DNA of 64,000 bases from Flavicella sp964230805 (GTDB taxonomy: Bacteria; Bacteroidota; Bacteroidia; Flavobacteriales; Flavobacteriaceae), in contig CAXRIA010000028.1 in NCBI GenBank assembly GCA_964230805.1, positions 1-64,000 on the forward strand, in the 5' to 3' direction. Position 1 is the stretch's first letter; each line of letters begins with the position of its first letter. Below, one piece after another: positions 42,371 to 50,321 of this stretch. The translations under genes and the position numbers were made by a program. The notes under the pieces were generated by a model. The model saw only the letters and a list, made by a program, of their open reading frames with translations, was not told the origin of the DNA and did no database searches.

Positions 42371-43022
42371 TCAATTCTTTTTCTAGATTTCCTGTAATTC
42401 GGAAAGCTTCTTTTTCCAAAGCCTCGTAAAAAGAAATTTGAGCGTCTGTTGCTTTTGCCAAAAGACCATCGTCTTCTTCGATATCTTCTCCCTGTGATTC
42501 CTCAAACAAAAACAAGTCCTCCAAGAGTTCATATGTCAAGCCCAAGGAGGCATAATCAAAATCTTCTAGCAGAGACGTGTACACCCATGCGCCTTCAAAA
42601 GTTTCGGTATCGAAATCCTCTTCGATAAAAAAATCGCCTTCTTCTTCAATTTCTCGATCCAATGGAAATTCAGAAAATTGAATATCCAAAGAAGTTAGCT
42701 TTTCTTTGTCTTCTGTAGAGGTACACCAAAAACGAACGTAGTGATGGTTTGTTGAGATCTCAATGGTTTCCCCTGTTTTTTGTAAAGCTTTTGATGACTT
42801 GTCCTTGGATTTCATGATGTTTTGATAGGCTTGCTGCATATTCTCTACGGAATAAGGATTTTCGATCTTGTCACCCAAAACAATCTCTTGTTCGTCAGCA
42901 TCGAGATAGGCTTCTTTTACGGAAGTGTTGGAGGCCTCCGTTTCTTTTATTTCATCACGACATGAAGTAGTTGTCAATCCTATCAGGATCAAGACCAATG
43001 GCAATTTTTGTAAGTATTTCAT
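42321..43022 (-). CDS. N-terminal part of the frameshifted lipoprotein metalloprotease
   Basis: 233 residues as read. A lipoprotein signal (MKYLQKLPLVLILIGLTTTSC) is followed by an acidic domain with TNHHYVRFWCTSTEDKEKL and many Glu/Asp residues (EEEGDFFIEEDFDTETFEG, QGEDIEEDDG), probably a propeptide or adhesion segment. It then runs through the A-run at 42363-42371 and ends shortly after in an unrelated-looking tail (RQQPWRKVLVFL), the mark of a frameshift. Removing one A joins it to the HExxH part, giving a protein of about 640 residues. The gene stands at the head of a minus-strand group with two small exported proteins. Confidence 0.8.
   Translation of the reverse strand: MKYLQKLPLVLILIGLTTTSCRDEIKETEASNTSVKEAYLDADEQEIVLGDKIENPYSVENMQQAYQNIMKSKDKSSKALQKTGETIEISTNHHYVRFWCTSTEDKEKLTSLDIQFSEFPLDREIEEEGDFFIEEDFDTETFEGAWVYTSLLEDFDYASLGLTYELLEDLFLFEESQGEDIEEDDGLLAKATDAQISFYEALEKEAFRITGNLEKELKKKQRQQPWRKVLVFL
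42363..42371 (-). other. Run of nine A (coding strand) at the frameshift site
   Basis: Nine consecutive T on the plus strand, A on the coding strand, within codons for Leu-Lys-Lys-Lys. Eight A would keep the lipoprotein and metalloprotease parts in one frame. It is a plausible slippage site for phase variation or a sequencing indel. Confidence 0.8.
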
Positions 43023-43340
43023 AGTATTTAAAATTTAGATGTCCCTGCTATGTTGTGTTTCTGTTATTACCAAAAAAACACCTTCGCTCGGCGGTAAAAC
43101 CGCATGTTGCGAAATAGAGGTAGTCATTTTAAATACTATAAAAGGGTCACTTGATTTGCGTTCGAAGTGGCATAGTAATTTAAGAATGTAGCACAAGAAT
43201 AAACACTTTTGTTCTTTTTTCAAAACAAAAACCAAACTTTAACATTTGTTAATAACAGAGAAGTTTCGCGTTGCTAACGAATTGAAAACGATGCCGCGCA
43301 ATTTTCGAATTTTTTGTACTTTGTAAACCATTGAAAACCG
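43023..43340. other. 318-base intergenic region with a nested hairpin
   Basis: No gene is supported. A perfect stem GCGGT/ACCGC (43091-43103) is nested within outer arms TTCGC (43083-43087) and GCGAA (43109-43113), a REP-like GC-rich structure in an AT-rich background. The rest holds the divergent promoters of the lipoprotein gene and the thioesterase gene; a weak -7-like TTGTACTTTG is at 43315-43324. Confidence 0.5.
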
Positions 43341-43856
43341 ATGTTTATGAAGACAAAAACAGCCAAAGAATCGTTATCGATTGCCACAGATTTGGTATTG
43401 CCAAGCGATACCAATGCGCTTCACGGAATTTTTGGAGGCGAGTTGTTGGCTCGGATGGATCGCATTTGTTGCATTGCGGCACAACGACACGCAGAAGCCA
43501 TTGCAGTCACCGTAGCGGTGAACCATGTGCAATTTGGAAAACCGGTTCCTTTGGGAAGTACTCTTACCATTGAGGCGAAGGTGTCCAGAGCTTTTGGTTC
43601 GTCTATGGAAGTCTATGCCGATGTGTGGACAGAAAATAGAACCACAGGAAAACGGACCAAGGTAAACGAAGGCATCTATACATTTGTTGCTGTAAGTCCC
43701 AAAGGCAAACCCGTTCAGGTACCTGATTTGGTTCCCGAGACAGTTTTGGAAGAACAACGTTTTCAAGCAGCCTTGAGACGTCGTCAGTTGAGTTTGGTAT
43801 TGTCAGGAAAATTGGCTGCCAAAGAGGCCACAGAATTGAAGGCCTTGTTTACATAA
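43341..43856 (+). CDS. Acyl-CoA thioesterase (hotdog fold, YciA/BACH type)
   Basis: 171 residues. The hotdog-fold thioesterase features are clear: LPSDTNALHGIFGGELLARMD (N-terminal strand and the conserved N-x-x-G-x-x-x-GG helix), AVTVAVNHVQFGKPVPLGS and GSSMEVYADVW. It would hydrolyse acyl-CoA to free fatty acid and CoA, controlling acyl-CoA pools. The ATG at 43341 or 43347 could be used. It is monocistronic, divergent from the lipoprotein gene and convergent to the EnvC-like gene with only 17 bases between stops. Confidence 0.92.
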   Translation: MFMKTKTAKESLSIATDLVLPSDTNALHGIFGGELLARMDRICCIAAQRHAEAIAVTVAVNHVQFGKPVPLGSTLTIEAKVSRAFGSSMEVYADVWTENRTTGKRTKVNEGIYTFVAVSPKGKPVQVPDLVPETVLEEQRFQAALRRRQLSLVLSGKLAAKEATELKALFT

Positions 43857-43873
43857 ACAAGAGTGGACAAGCC

Positions 43874-45118
43874 TTACAAGCGCAACAACCAAGATTTTGG
43901 GTTTTGTTTTTGCGTATCCCGCCAGATTTGAAATTTCAAAAGGGTTTTGCCAGTTACCTTGTCCGTATGTATTTTTCCCAGATGCTGGTTCAAAGAAACG
44001 CGGTCTCCTTTTTTTACGGTCACTGTTTCCAAATTGCTGTACAACGAGATGTAGTTTCCGTGCTGAACCATGACCGTTTTGATGCCACTTGAGCCTAGTT
44101 GAATGGCCAATACCGACCCTTCAAAAATAGCTTTGGCATTCGCTCCTTGGTTGGTTGCAATATGAATACCATTGCTTTGAATGGTAATGCCTTTGAGGGT
44201 TTTGTGAGGGATTTTTCCAAAATTACGCACTACCAAAGCATTGACAACAGGCCAGGGCAATTTTCCCTTGTTTTGCTCAAATTTTGAAGCCAAAGCTTTG
44301 GCCTCTGGAGTAAGTGAAAACCCTTTGCTTTTCGCTTTGTTTTTTTTCTTTGAAGCTGCAATGGCAGCGCGAATCAAACGCTCTATTTGTCGGTCAATTT
44401 TTCGCTCCTCGGCTTGCTTTTTCTTGATGTCGGCAATGTATTGTTTTTCCTTTGATTTTACTTTTTTTACGAGAACCTCTTGCGCTTTTTTTTCCGCTTC
44501 AATTACAGATTTTTCTGTTTCATAGGAGCTCAGAAGATTTTCTTTTTGAATTTTTTGCACTTTCAAATCGGCATTCAGCCGTTCAATTTTTTGGGTGTTT
44601 TCTGCAATCTGTATCCCTTGTTTTTTTCGATAGTCCGCATATTGGTTCATGTATTTGTAACGCTTGTAAGCCTGTAAGAAGCTTTCAGACGAAAATAGAA
44701 ACATCAGTCTGCTTTGCAAGGATTTGTTTTTGTAGGACTTGTGGATCATTTCCGCATACTCTTTTTTTAAGAGCGCCAACTCTTCTTGAAGGTTCGCTAT
44801 GTTTTTTGAGTGCCGAAGAATTTTGGCGTCCAAGAGGCTCCCTTCTTTTTCAATGGTTTGAATGAGTTCCTTTCGAACGGCGATCTTTTGACTCAAATCA
44901 CCAATTTCGTTTAAAAGATTTTTTTCTTGCTTTTTGCTCTGAAACAAAAGGGTATTGACTTTTTTAATTTCACGCTGCAATTGGGCTCTTTTCGCTTCGA
45001 GTTTTTTCTGAGATTGCTGCGCAAAATTGGGCGCACTGAGGCATAAAAATACCAAGAGTAATACTTGCGAGCTGAGACTTCTTTTTGGATTCGAAAAAAC
45101 AAGATAACGAGAGTTCAT
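43874..45118 (-). CDS. EnvC-like murein hydrolase activator (degenerate M23, coiled coil)
   Basis: 414 residues. The signal peptide region (about 18-34) is followed by a long coiled coil (about 36-260, Lys/Glu/Gln-rich) and a C-terminal LytM domain (about 295-412). In the LytM domain the zinc ligands are lost: the first motif is NGIHIATNQG (no HxxxD) and the final HxH site reads KFQIWRD. It should therefore activate amidases in septum splitting rather than cut peptidoglycan itself, like EnvC/NlpD. The ATG at 45118 is 3 bases after the DUF4292 gene's stop codon, so they are co-transcribed. DUF4292-EnvC is a recurrent Bacteroidota gene pair as far as I recall. Confidence 0.9.
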   Translation of the reverse strand: MNSRYLVFSNPKRSLSSQVLLLVFLCLSAPNFAQQSQKKLEAKRAQLQREIKKVNTLLFQSKKQEKNLLNEIGDLSQKIAVRKELIQTIEKEGSLLDAKILRHSKNIANLQEELALLKKEYAEMIHKSYKNKSLQSRLMFLFSSESFLQAYKRYKYMNQYADYRKKQGIQIAENTQKIERLNADLKVQKIQKENLLSSYETEKSVIEAEKKAQEVLVKKVKSKEKQYIADIKKKQAEERKIDRQIERLIRAAIAASKKKNKAKSKGFSLTPEAKALASKFEQNKGKLPWPVVNALVVRNFGKIPHKTLKGITIQSNGIHIATNQGANAKAIFEGSVLAIQLGSSGIKTVMVQHGNYISLYSNLETVTVKKGDRVSLNQHLGKIHTDKVTGKTLLKFQIWRDTQKQNPKSWLLRL

Positions 45119-45121
45119 AGC

Positions 45122-45889
45122 TTAGTTTATCTTTTTATATCCCGCAGGAATTTTATAGGGAAAAGAGAGTTTTTTACCCAAAGAAACGGATTTGTATTGC
45201 ACGCGAAGGTCTGCCTGATTTTTTTGATCTCTTGCTCGGATGTTGATTTGGTCAGGAAAATAGGTATTGTTGATTTTGTTGTAATTTTTATACGAGACGG
45301 ACAGAGAAGCTTTTTTTTGGAGGCTTTTCATTTCTTGTTTTTCGATTTTGTAATGCAAGGGATGTATCCAAAAGAAAAGATCCGCCCATGCATTTGCTTT
45401 TTTTGGTGTCAACAAATGTGCTTGTTGATCGATTCGTGAAACAAAATTTTTTGGTTTGAGCGGAACGATGGCGTCTCCGACCAAGATGTTTTGAAGCATA
45501 GAAAAGTTGAGCTCTGTTCCGAAGAGGGCTTGCAAAGAGGTAAAGTCACCTTCGTAATAGCGTTTCATAGGTTTGATATAGTAGCTCACGCGATTGGGCG
45601 TAATCAAGGCTTTTACCACGGGGAAACCAAAAATGGAACCGCTCATCCAAATCGTTTCGTCTTTCTGCATGCGCAAGCTCACGGTAAAGTTTTTTGAGTC
45701 GTTTCCTTTTTTGAAATTCACTTTCAAATCTGCTTTCAAGGTACTTTCGTCAAAGGCATTTTTCGAATGATTTTTTAGGACTCTTTTGGAAGATTCTTTG
45801 ACAACCGCTGCTCGATCGGTGAGGTTTTTATTCGATCCGCAAGAGAAGAGAATAAAAGCAACAATTAAAAAAAGAAATCTGAATTTCAT
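45122..45889 (-). CDS. DUF4292-domain lipoprotein
   Basis: 255 residues from the ATG at 45889, which gives a good lipoprotein signal (MKFRFLFLIVAFILFSC); a longer frame exists but lacks homology. The DUF4292 region includes LKADLKVNFKKGNDSKNF and LRMQKDETIWMSGSIFGFPVVKALITP, and YYEGDFTSLQALFGT. LolA/LolB-like features (a hydrophobic-ligand beta sandwich) have been suggested for this family, but the role is not settled. Three bases separate it from the EnvC-like gene, pointing to an envelope-maintenance operon. Confidence 0.88.
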   Translation of the reverse strand: MKFRFLFLIVAFILFSCGSNKNLTDRAAVVKESSKRVLKNHSKNAFDESTLKADLKVNFKKGNDSKNFTVSLRMQKDETIWMSGSIFGFPVVKALITPNRVSYYIKPMKRYYEGDFTSLQALFGTELNFSMLQNILVGDAIVPLKPKNFVSRIDQQAHLLTPKKANAWADLFFWIHPLHYKIEKQEMKSLQKKASLSVSYKNYNKINNTYFPDQINIRARDQKNQADLRVQYKSVSLGKKLSFPYKIPAGYKKIN

Positions 45890-45980
45890 ACAGTTCAAAA
45901 AAAGGGAATTGAAACAATCAGCTGGCAAGATACGTTTTTTGCTTCGAAAAAGGAAGTGTTTTACAAGACAGGATTGTGGT

Positions 45981-47669
45981 TTATTTTCCTTTTGGAATCG
46001 AGTCAATCAACTGTTGTGTGTAGGCAGATTTCGGTTGACTGTAAAGGACATCGGCATCGCCAACCTCTTCTATTTTCCCTTGGTTCATAACCACCAATTG
46101 ATCCGACATGTATTTCACTACCGATAGGTCGTGCGAAATAAAAATATAGGTGAATCCAAAATCTTTTTTGAGTTCGTTTAAAAGGTTTAAAACTTGGGCT
46201 TGTACAGAAACATCAAGTGCAGAAACAGATTCGTCACAAACAATCAATTTGGGTTGCAATGCAATGGCTCGAGCAATGCCAATACGTTGTCTTTGCCCTC
46301 CTGAAAATTCATGCGGATACCGGTGGTAGTGTTCAGGTGAAAGCCCTACTTTTTCTAAGATTTCCAAAACCTTTGCTTTCCGTTCCGCATTATTTTTATA
46401 AAGGCGATGCACTTTCATCGGCTCTAAAATAGAGGCACCAACTTGAATCCTAGGGTTTAAAGAAGAAAAAGGGTCTTGAAAAATAATTTGAATCTCCTTG
46501 CGAATTGTTCTGATTTCTTTTTTAGACAGTTTTGTGAGATCTTTTCCACGGTAAAAAAGATGACCACTCGTTGCTTTTTCAAGGTGCATCAAGGTTCGAC
46601 CGAGGGTCGATTTTCCACATCCCGATTCCCCAACCAACCCAAGGGTTTCGCCTTCATACAACTGAAACGAAATGTCATTTACAGCCCGTACCACTGAATT
46701 TTTTTGAAAATACCATGCGGAAGGGCTTTCGTAAAATTTTTTCAAATTTCGAACCTCTAAAAGCGGTTTTCTTGTGTAAATTTTTTTGTGAAAGGCAGCG
46801 CGTTCTTTTTTGGTATAAACGGTGTTATTTACGGTGTCTTCCATAAAATCACGAACAGAAGGGAGTTTTTTTAAACGTCTCGTTTGACTCGGTTTCGAGC
46901 GAATCAAAGCTTTGGTATAAGGGTCTCTTGGTTTTCCAAAAACCGCTTTGACTGTTCCTTGCTCTACAATTTTTCCTTGGTACATGACCAGTACACGTTG
47001 GCATATTTCTGAAACCAAGGCCAGATCATGTGAAATGAATAAGATGCTCATTTCAGTCTCTTGTTGCAATTCCTTTAAAAGTTGGATGATTTCTTTTTGT
47101 ACGGTAACATCTAGTGCGGTGGTGGGTTCGTCAGCAATCAAAAGTTGCGGTTTGCATGCGATGGCCATCGCAATCATGACGCGCTGTTTTTGTCCACCAG
47201 AAAGCTGATGTGGATAGAGGTGGTACATTTGGTTCGGCCTAGGTAATTTCACTTTTTCAAACAAGGCAACCACGCTCGCTTTGGCTTCTTTTTTCCCAAG
47301 TGAGGTATGCTGCAAGAGAATTTCAAGCACTTGAAAACCACAAGTCAGACTTGGATTTAAAGAACTCATAGGCTCTTGAAAAATCATAGAAATTTTATTC
47401 CCGCGAATGTTTCGAAATTGTTTTTCTGAAAGCGTTAAAACGGAACGATCTTCAAAAAACACAGTGCCTTCAATTTTGGTTTCTTTGGGAAGCAATCCCA
47501 TGAGAGCCAAAGAAGATACAGACTTGCCACTACCAGACTCTCCAACAATGCCTAGAATTTCATTTTTATGAATTTCAAAAGAGCTTTGTTGTACCACCCG
47601 ATGCTCTTTTTCCTCCGAAGGGAAAGCGATGCTGAGGTTCGTTATTTCTAGTAAGGGTTTTTTGGTCAT
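45981..47669 (-). CDS. Fused ABC transporter ATP-binding protein (DppD-DppF type)
   Basis: 562 residues holding two complete ABC ATPase domains. The first (about 1-265) has Walker A GESGSGKSV, signature LSGGQKQRV and Walker B LLIADEPTT; the second (about 300-560) has GESGCGKST, FSGGQRQRI and LIVCDESVS. Each is followed by the short oligopeptide-binding C-terminal extension (MYQGKIVEQGTVKAVF, then RDPYTKALI; QPKSAYTQQLI). Together they power an inner-membrane peptide or nickel importer, like YejF. Its permease and binding-protein genes are not adjacent, as is common in Bacteroidota. The ATG at 47669 has a TTGAxxA-rich leader but no clear -7 motif. Confidence 0.92.
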   Translation of the reverse strand: MTKKPLLEITNLSIAFPSEEKEHRVVQQSSFEIHKNEILGIVGESGSGKSVSSLALMGLLPKETKIEGTVFFEDRSVLTLSEKQFRNIRGNKISMIFQEPMSSLNPSLTCGFQVLEILLQHTSLGKKEAKASVVALFEKVKLPRPNQMYHLYPHQLSGGQKQRVMIAMAIACKPQLLIADEPTTALDVTVQKEIIQLLKELQQETEMSILFISHDLALVSEICQRVLVMYQGKIVEQGTVKAVFGKPRDPYTKALIRSKPSQTRRLKKLPSVRDFMEDTVNNTVYTKKERAAFHKKIYTRKPLLEVRNLKKFYESPSAWYFQKNSVVRAVNDISFQLYEGETLGLVGESGCGKSTLGRTLMHLEKATSGHLFYRGKDLTKLSKKEIRTIRKEIQIIFQDPFSSLNPRIQVGASILEPMKVHRLYKNNAERKAKVLEILEKVGLSPEHYHRYPHEFSGGQRQRIGIARAIALQPKLIVCDESVSALDVSVQAQVLNLLNELKKDFGFTYIFISHDLSVVKYMSDQLVVMNQGKIEEVGDADVLYSQPKSAYTQQLIDSIPKGK

Positions 47670-47733
47670 GATTGAAGTGGGTTCTTGTGAAGCTAAGGTA
47701 CTGCTTTTATAGATATTTTACCTTACATGAGTT

Positions 47734-47830
47734 TCGCTCTTGTGGAGCTTTTAAAAAGAGCGATGCTCCAGAGGAGCATAAGCTTTGTGGTTTTTTTTAA
47801 GGGTGATTTGCTAACAAGCCCCATAGGGGC
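47734..47830. repeat. Group of three REP-like hairpins beside the transposase
   Basis: Three GC-rich dyads lie close together: TCGCTCTT/AAGAGCGA (47734-47763), ATGCTCC-AGA-GGAGCAT (47763-47779) and GCCCC-ATA-GGGGC (47818-47830). The last is followed by GACA, and a related GCAGGGGCGAAACA lies on the other side of the transposase. Confidence 0.55.
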
Positions 47831-47834
47831 GACA

Positions 47835-48295
47835 CTATTCATACCATGTAAAGACATATTTTTCATCATATTCAACTTCGAACTTTTTCAACAGATGGAA
47901 ATATTCTTTTTTAAAAGATGTTTTTTTGTGATGTATCGGTTGGTTGTGGATGTATTTAGCCACACGGGAAATCTGAGATTTTGAATAACTGAAGGCACCA
48001 AAACCATTTTGCCAACAAAAATGGCCACGGATCCAGTTTTTTTATTGATCCATTTTGAAGAATTTGCTTTGATGTCGCGTACCAAATCTGAAAGAGACGT
48101 GGAAGGATGCCACCCTATTAAGATGTGGATATGATCAGGGTTGCAATAAATAGCCAACGGTTTTGATTTTTTAGTATTCACAATGCCACAGATGTATTTT
48201 TCAATGGCTTCTCGGTGTTTTTCGGAGATTAGGTTTTGACGGTATTTAACCGCAAAAACTAATTGGACATAGAGTTGAGTGTAGGTGTTTGCCAT
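47835..48295 (-). pseudogene. IS200-like / RAYT-type Y1 transposase, frameshifted
   Basis: The intact frame from 48295 (MANTYTQLYVQLVFAVKYR) carries the HUH motif DHIHILIG (54-61), which binds the metal in tyrosine transposases. After residue 84 a run of seven A (48037-48043) breaks the frame. With one extra A the protein continues with WQNGFGAFSYS, then RVAKYIHNQP (probable catalytic tyrosine) to a TAG at 47835, totalling 153 residues, the normal TnpA length. As read, translation ends early in an unrelated tail. No TnpB and no long inverted ends are seen; REP-like hairpins flank it, which favours a RAYT-type gene. It may be decayed or a read error. Confidence 0.8.
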
Positions 48296-48381
48296 ACTTC
48301 TTTTTCATTTTTTTTGCAATTTTAAAAAAAGGGTACCTAAAGATACTAAATATTAATTTTCATGAAACAACACCCCGATAT

Positions 48382-48397
48382 TCCCGCAGGGGCGAAA
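48382..48397 (+). repeat. REP-like GC-rich dyad on the right of the transposase
   Basis: TCCCGCAGGGGCGAAA, with the CCC-GCA-GGG stem, resembles the left-hand GCCCCATAGGGGCGACA in orientation and tail. Confidence 0.4.
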
Positions 48398-48406
48398 CAA
48401 TTGTAG

Positions 48407-48414
48407 TATCTTTG
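48407..48414 (+). promoter_or_regulatory. -7 element for the ABC-F gene
   Basis: TATCTTTG, 20 bases before the ATG at 48434. Confidence 0.55.
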
Positions 48415-48433
48415 ACCTTCGAAATTGAGTTGT

Positions 48434-50311
48434 ATGAATTACCTATCTGTAGAAAATATTTCCAAGTCGTATGGAGAACGAGTGTTGTTTGAAAAGGTAT
48501 CTTTTGGAATTAACAAAGACCAAAAAATTGCTTTTGTAGCGAAAAATGGTACCGGAAAAACATCGATTTTAAACATCATTGCAGGCAAGGACTCCTCGGA
48601 TACAGGTCAGGTGGTTTCAAGAAAAGATTTAAACATGGCTTATTTGGCGCAAGAATCGGTTTTTGATGCCAATGCCACCATTGAAGAAATTGTTTTCAAG
48701 TCAGAAAATCCCATTTTAAAAGTAATCCAACAATACGAAAAAGCCCTAGAAAATCCAGACGATGCAGCCGCTTACCAAGCTGCTTTTGATTTGATGGATC
48801 GTCACAATGCATGGGATTTTGAAACACAGTACAAACAGATACTTTCCAAGTTAAAATTTGACGATGTACATCAAAAAGTAGGAAAACTCTCGGGAGGTCA
48901 AAAAAAACGATTGGGATTGGCGACTGTATTGATCAACAAGCCTGATTTGTTGATACTTGACGAACCGACGAACCACTTGGATTTGGAAATGATAGAGTGG
49001 CTAGAGTCGTTTTTTAAAAAGGAAAAAATGACCTTGTTTATGGTGACGCACGATCGTTATTTTTTAGAGCGTGTTTGCAATGAAATTATTGAACTAGACA
49101 ACGGACAGCTTTACCGATACAAAGGAAGCTATTCTTACTACCTACAGAAAAAAGAAGAGCGAATTGCCTTGGAGCAAGTGGTGCAAGAAAAAGCAAAAAA
49201 CTTGTTTAAAAAAGAGTTGGACTGGATGCGTCGTCAACCCAAAGCACGAACCACAAAGTCCAAATCGAGGATAGACGATTTTTACGAAATCAAGCAAAAG
49301 GCGCACAACCGAAGAAGAGAGCACAAAGTGCAATTAGAAATCAATATGGAGCGTTTGGGATCTAAAATATTAGAGCTTCATAAAGTTTACAAATCTTTTG
49401 GAGATTTGAAAATAATGGACGGATTTGAGTATGTTTTTAAAAGAGGAGAACGTATTGGAATTATTGGGAAAAATGGGACCGGAAAATCCAGTTTTCTGAA
49501 TCTTATCACCGAAAAAGAGCCTGTTGACCAGGGGAAAATTATTTTAGGGGAAACCGTAAAATTTGGGTATTATACCCAAAAAGGAATTCAGGCCAAAGCA
49601 GGGCAAAAAGTGATTGAAGTAATCAAAGAATTTGGAGAGTACATTCCATTGGCCAAAGGAAATAAAATTTCTGCGAGTCAGTTGCTAGAACGTTTTTTGT
49701 TTTCTAGAAAACGGCAATACGATTTTGTTGAAAAATTAAGCGGAGGAGAGCAGAAACGTTTGTATCTCTGTGCCGTTTTGATTCAAAATCCAAACTTTTT
49801 GATATTGGATGAGCCGACCAATGATTTGGACATTGTAACGCTCAATGTATTGGAGAATTTTTTATTGGATTTTCCCGGAAATTTAATTGTGGTATCACAC
49901 GATCGCTATTTTATGGATAAAATTGTAGATGGTTTGTTTGTCTTTCGTGGTCAAGGAGTGATTGAAAATTTTCCAGGAAATTACTCGGATTACAGAGCTT
50001 ATGAAGATTCAAAGCCCAAAGAATTGACCGTGAAAAAACAAGCTGTCAAAAAAGAAACACCAGAAACTCCAAAGAAAAAAAACCCGCTCAGTTACAACGA
50101 AAAAAAAGAGTATGGTTTGTTGGAGGGTGACATGGCCAAATTAGAAAAGAAAAAAGAGCAAATAGAAAATCAATTCGCACAAGGCGAAGTGGCAGAGGAT
50201 AAAATCAATGAGCGTTCGCTAGAGTTGCAGAAGATTATCGAAGAAATTGCTCAAAAAGAAGAACGTTGGTTCGAGTTATCCGCCAAAATAGAGGGGGAAT
50301 TTAATTTTTAA
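48434..50311 (+). CDS. ABC-F family ATPase (ribosome-associated, Uup-like)
   Basis: 625 residues. Two ABC domains without any membrane span: Walker A GTGKTSILN (about 36) and GKNGTGKSSFLN (about 345), signatures LSGGQKKRL and LSGGEQKRL, Walker B LLILDEPTN and FLILDEPTND. Between them is the ABC-F linker (about 225-300) with basic residues, and a charged coiled coil closes the C-terminus (about 560-625), the Uup layout. ABC-F proteins act on the ribosome E site to relieve stalling. The ATG at 48434 is used rather than a TTG three codons upstream. It converges on the mutarotase-like gene with 10 bases between stops. Confidence 0.94.
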   Translation: MNYLSVENISKSYGERVLFEKVSFGINKDQKIAFVAKNGTGKTSILNIIAGKDSSDTGQVVSRKDLNMAYLAQESVFDANATIEEIVFKSENPILKVIQQYEKALENPDDAAAYQAAFDLMDRHNAWDFETQYKQILSKLKFDDVHQKVGKLSGGQKKRLGLATVLINKPDLLILDEPTNHLDLEMIEWLESFFKKEKMTLFMVTHDRYFLERVCNEIIELDNGQLYRYKGSYSYYLQKKEERIALEQVVQEKAKNLFKKELDWMRRQPKARTTKSKSRIDDFYEIKQKAHNRRREHKVQLEINMERLGSKILELHKVYKSFGDLKIMDGFEYVFKRGERIGIIGKNGTGKSSFLNLITEKEPVDQGKIILGETVKFGYYTQKGIQAKAGQKVIEVIKEFGEYIPLAKGNKISASQLLERFLFSRKRQYDFVEKLSGGEQKRLYLCAVLIQNPNFLILDEPTNDLDIVTLNVLENFLLDFPGNLIVVSHDRYFMDKIVDGLFVFRGQGVIENFPGNYSDYRAYEDSKPKELTVKKQAVKKETPETPKKKNPLSYNEKKEYGLLEGDMAKLEKKKEQIENQFAQGEVAEDKINERSLELQKIIEEIAQKEERWFELSAKIEGEFNF

Positions 50312-50321
50312 CGAAAAACAG

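Noticed and set aside
47888..48295. A complete insertion sequence around the transposase
   Set aside because: No long terminal inverted repeats, no TnpB and no target duplication were found; a RAYT-like or decayed IS200-type gene fits better.
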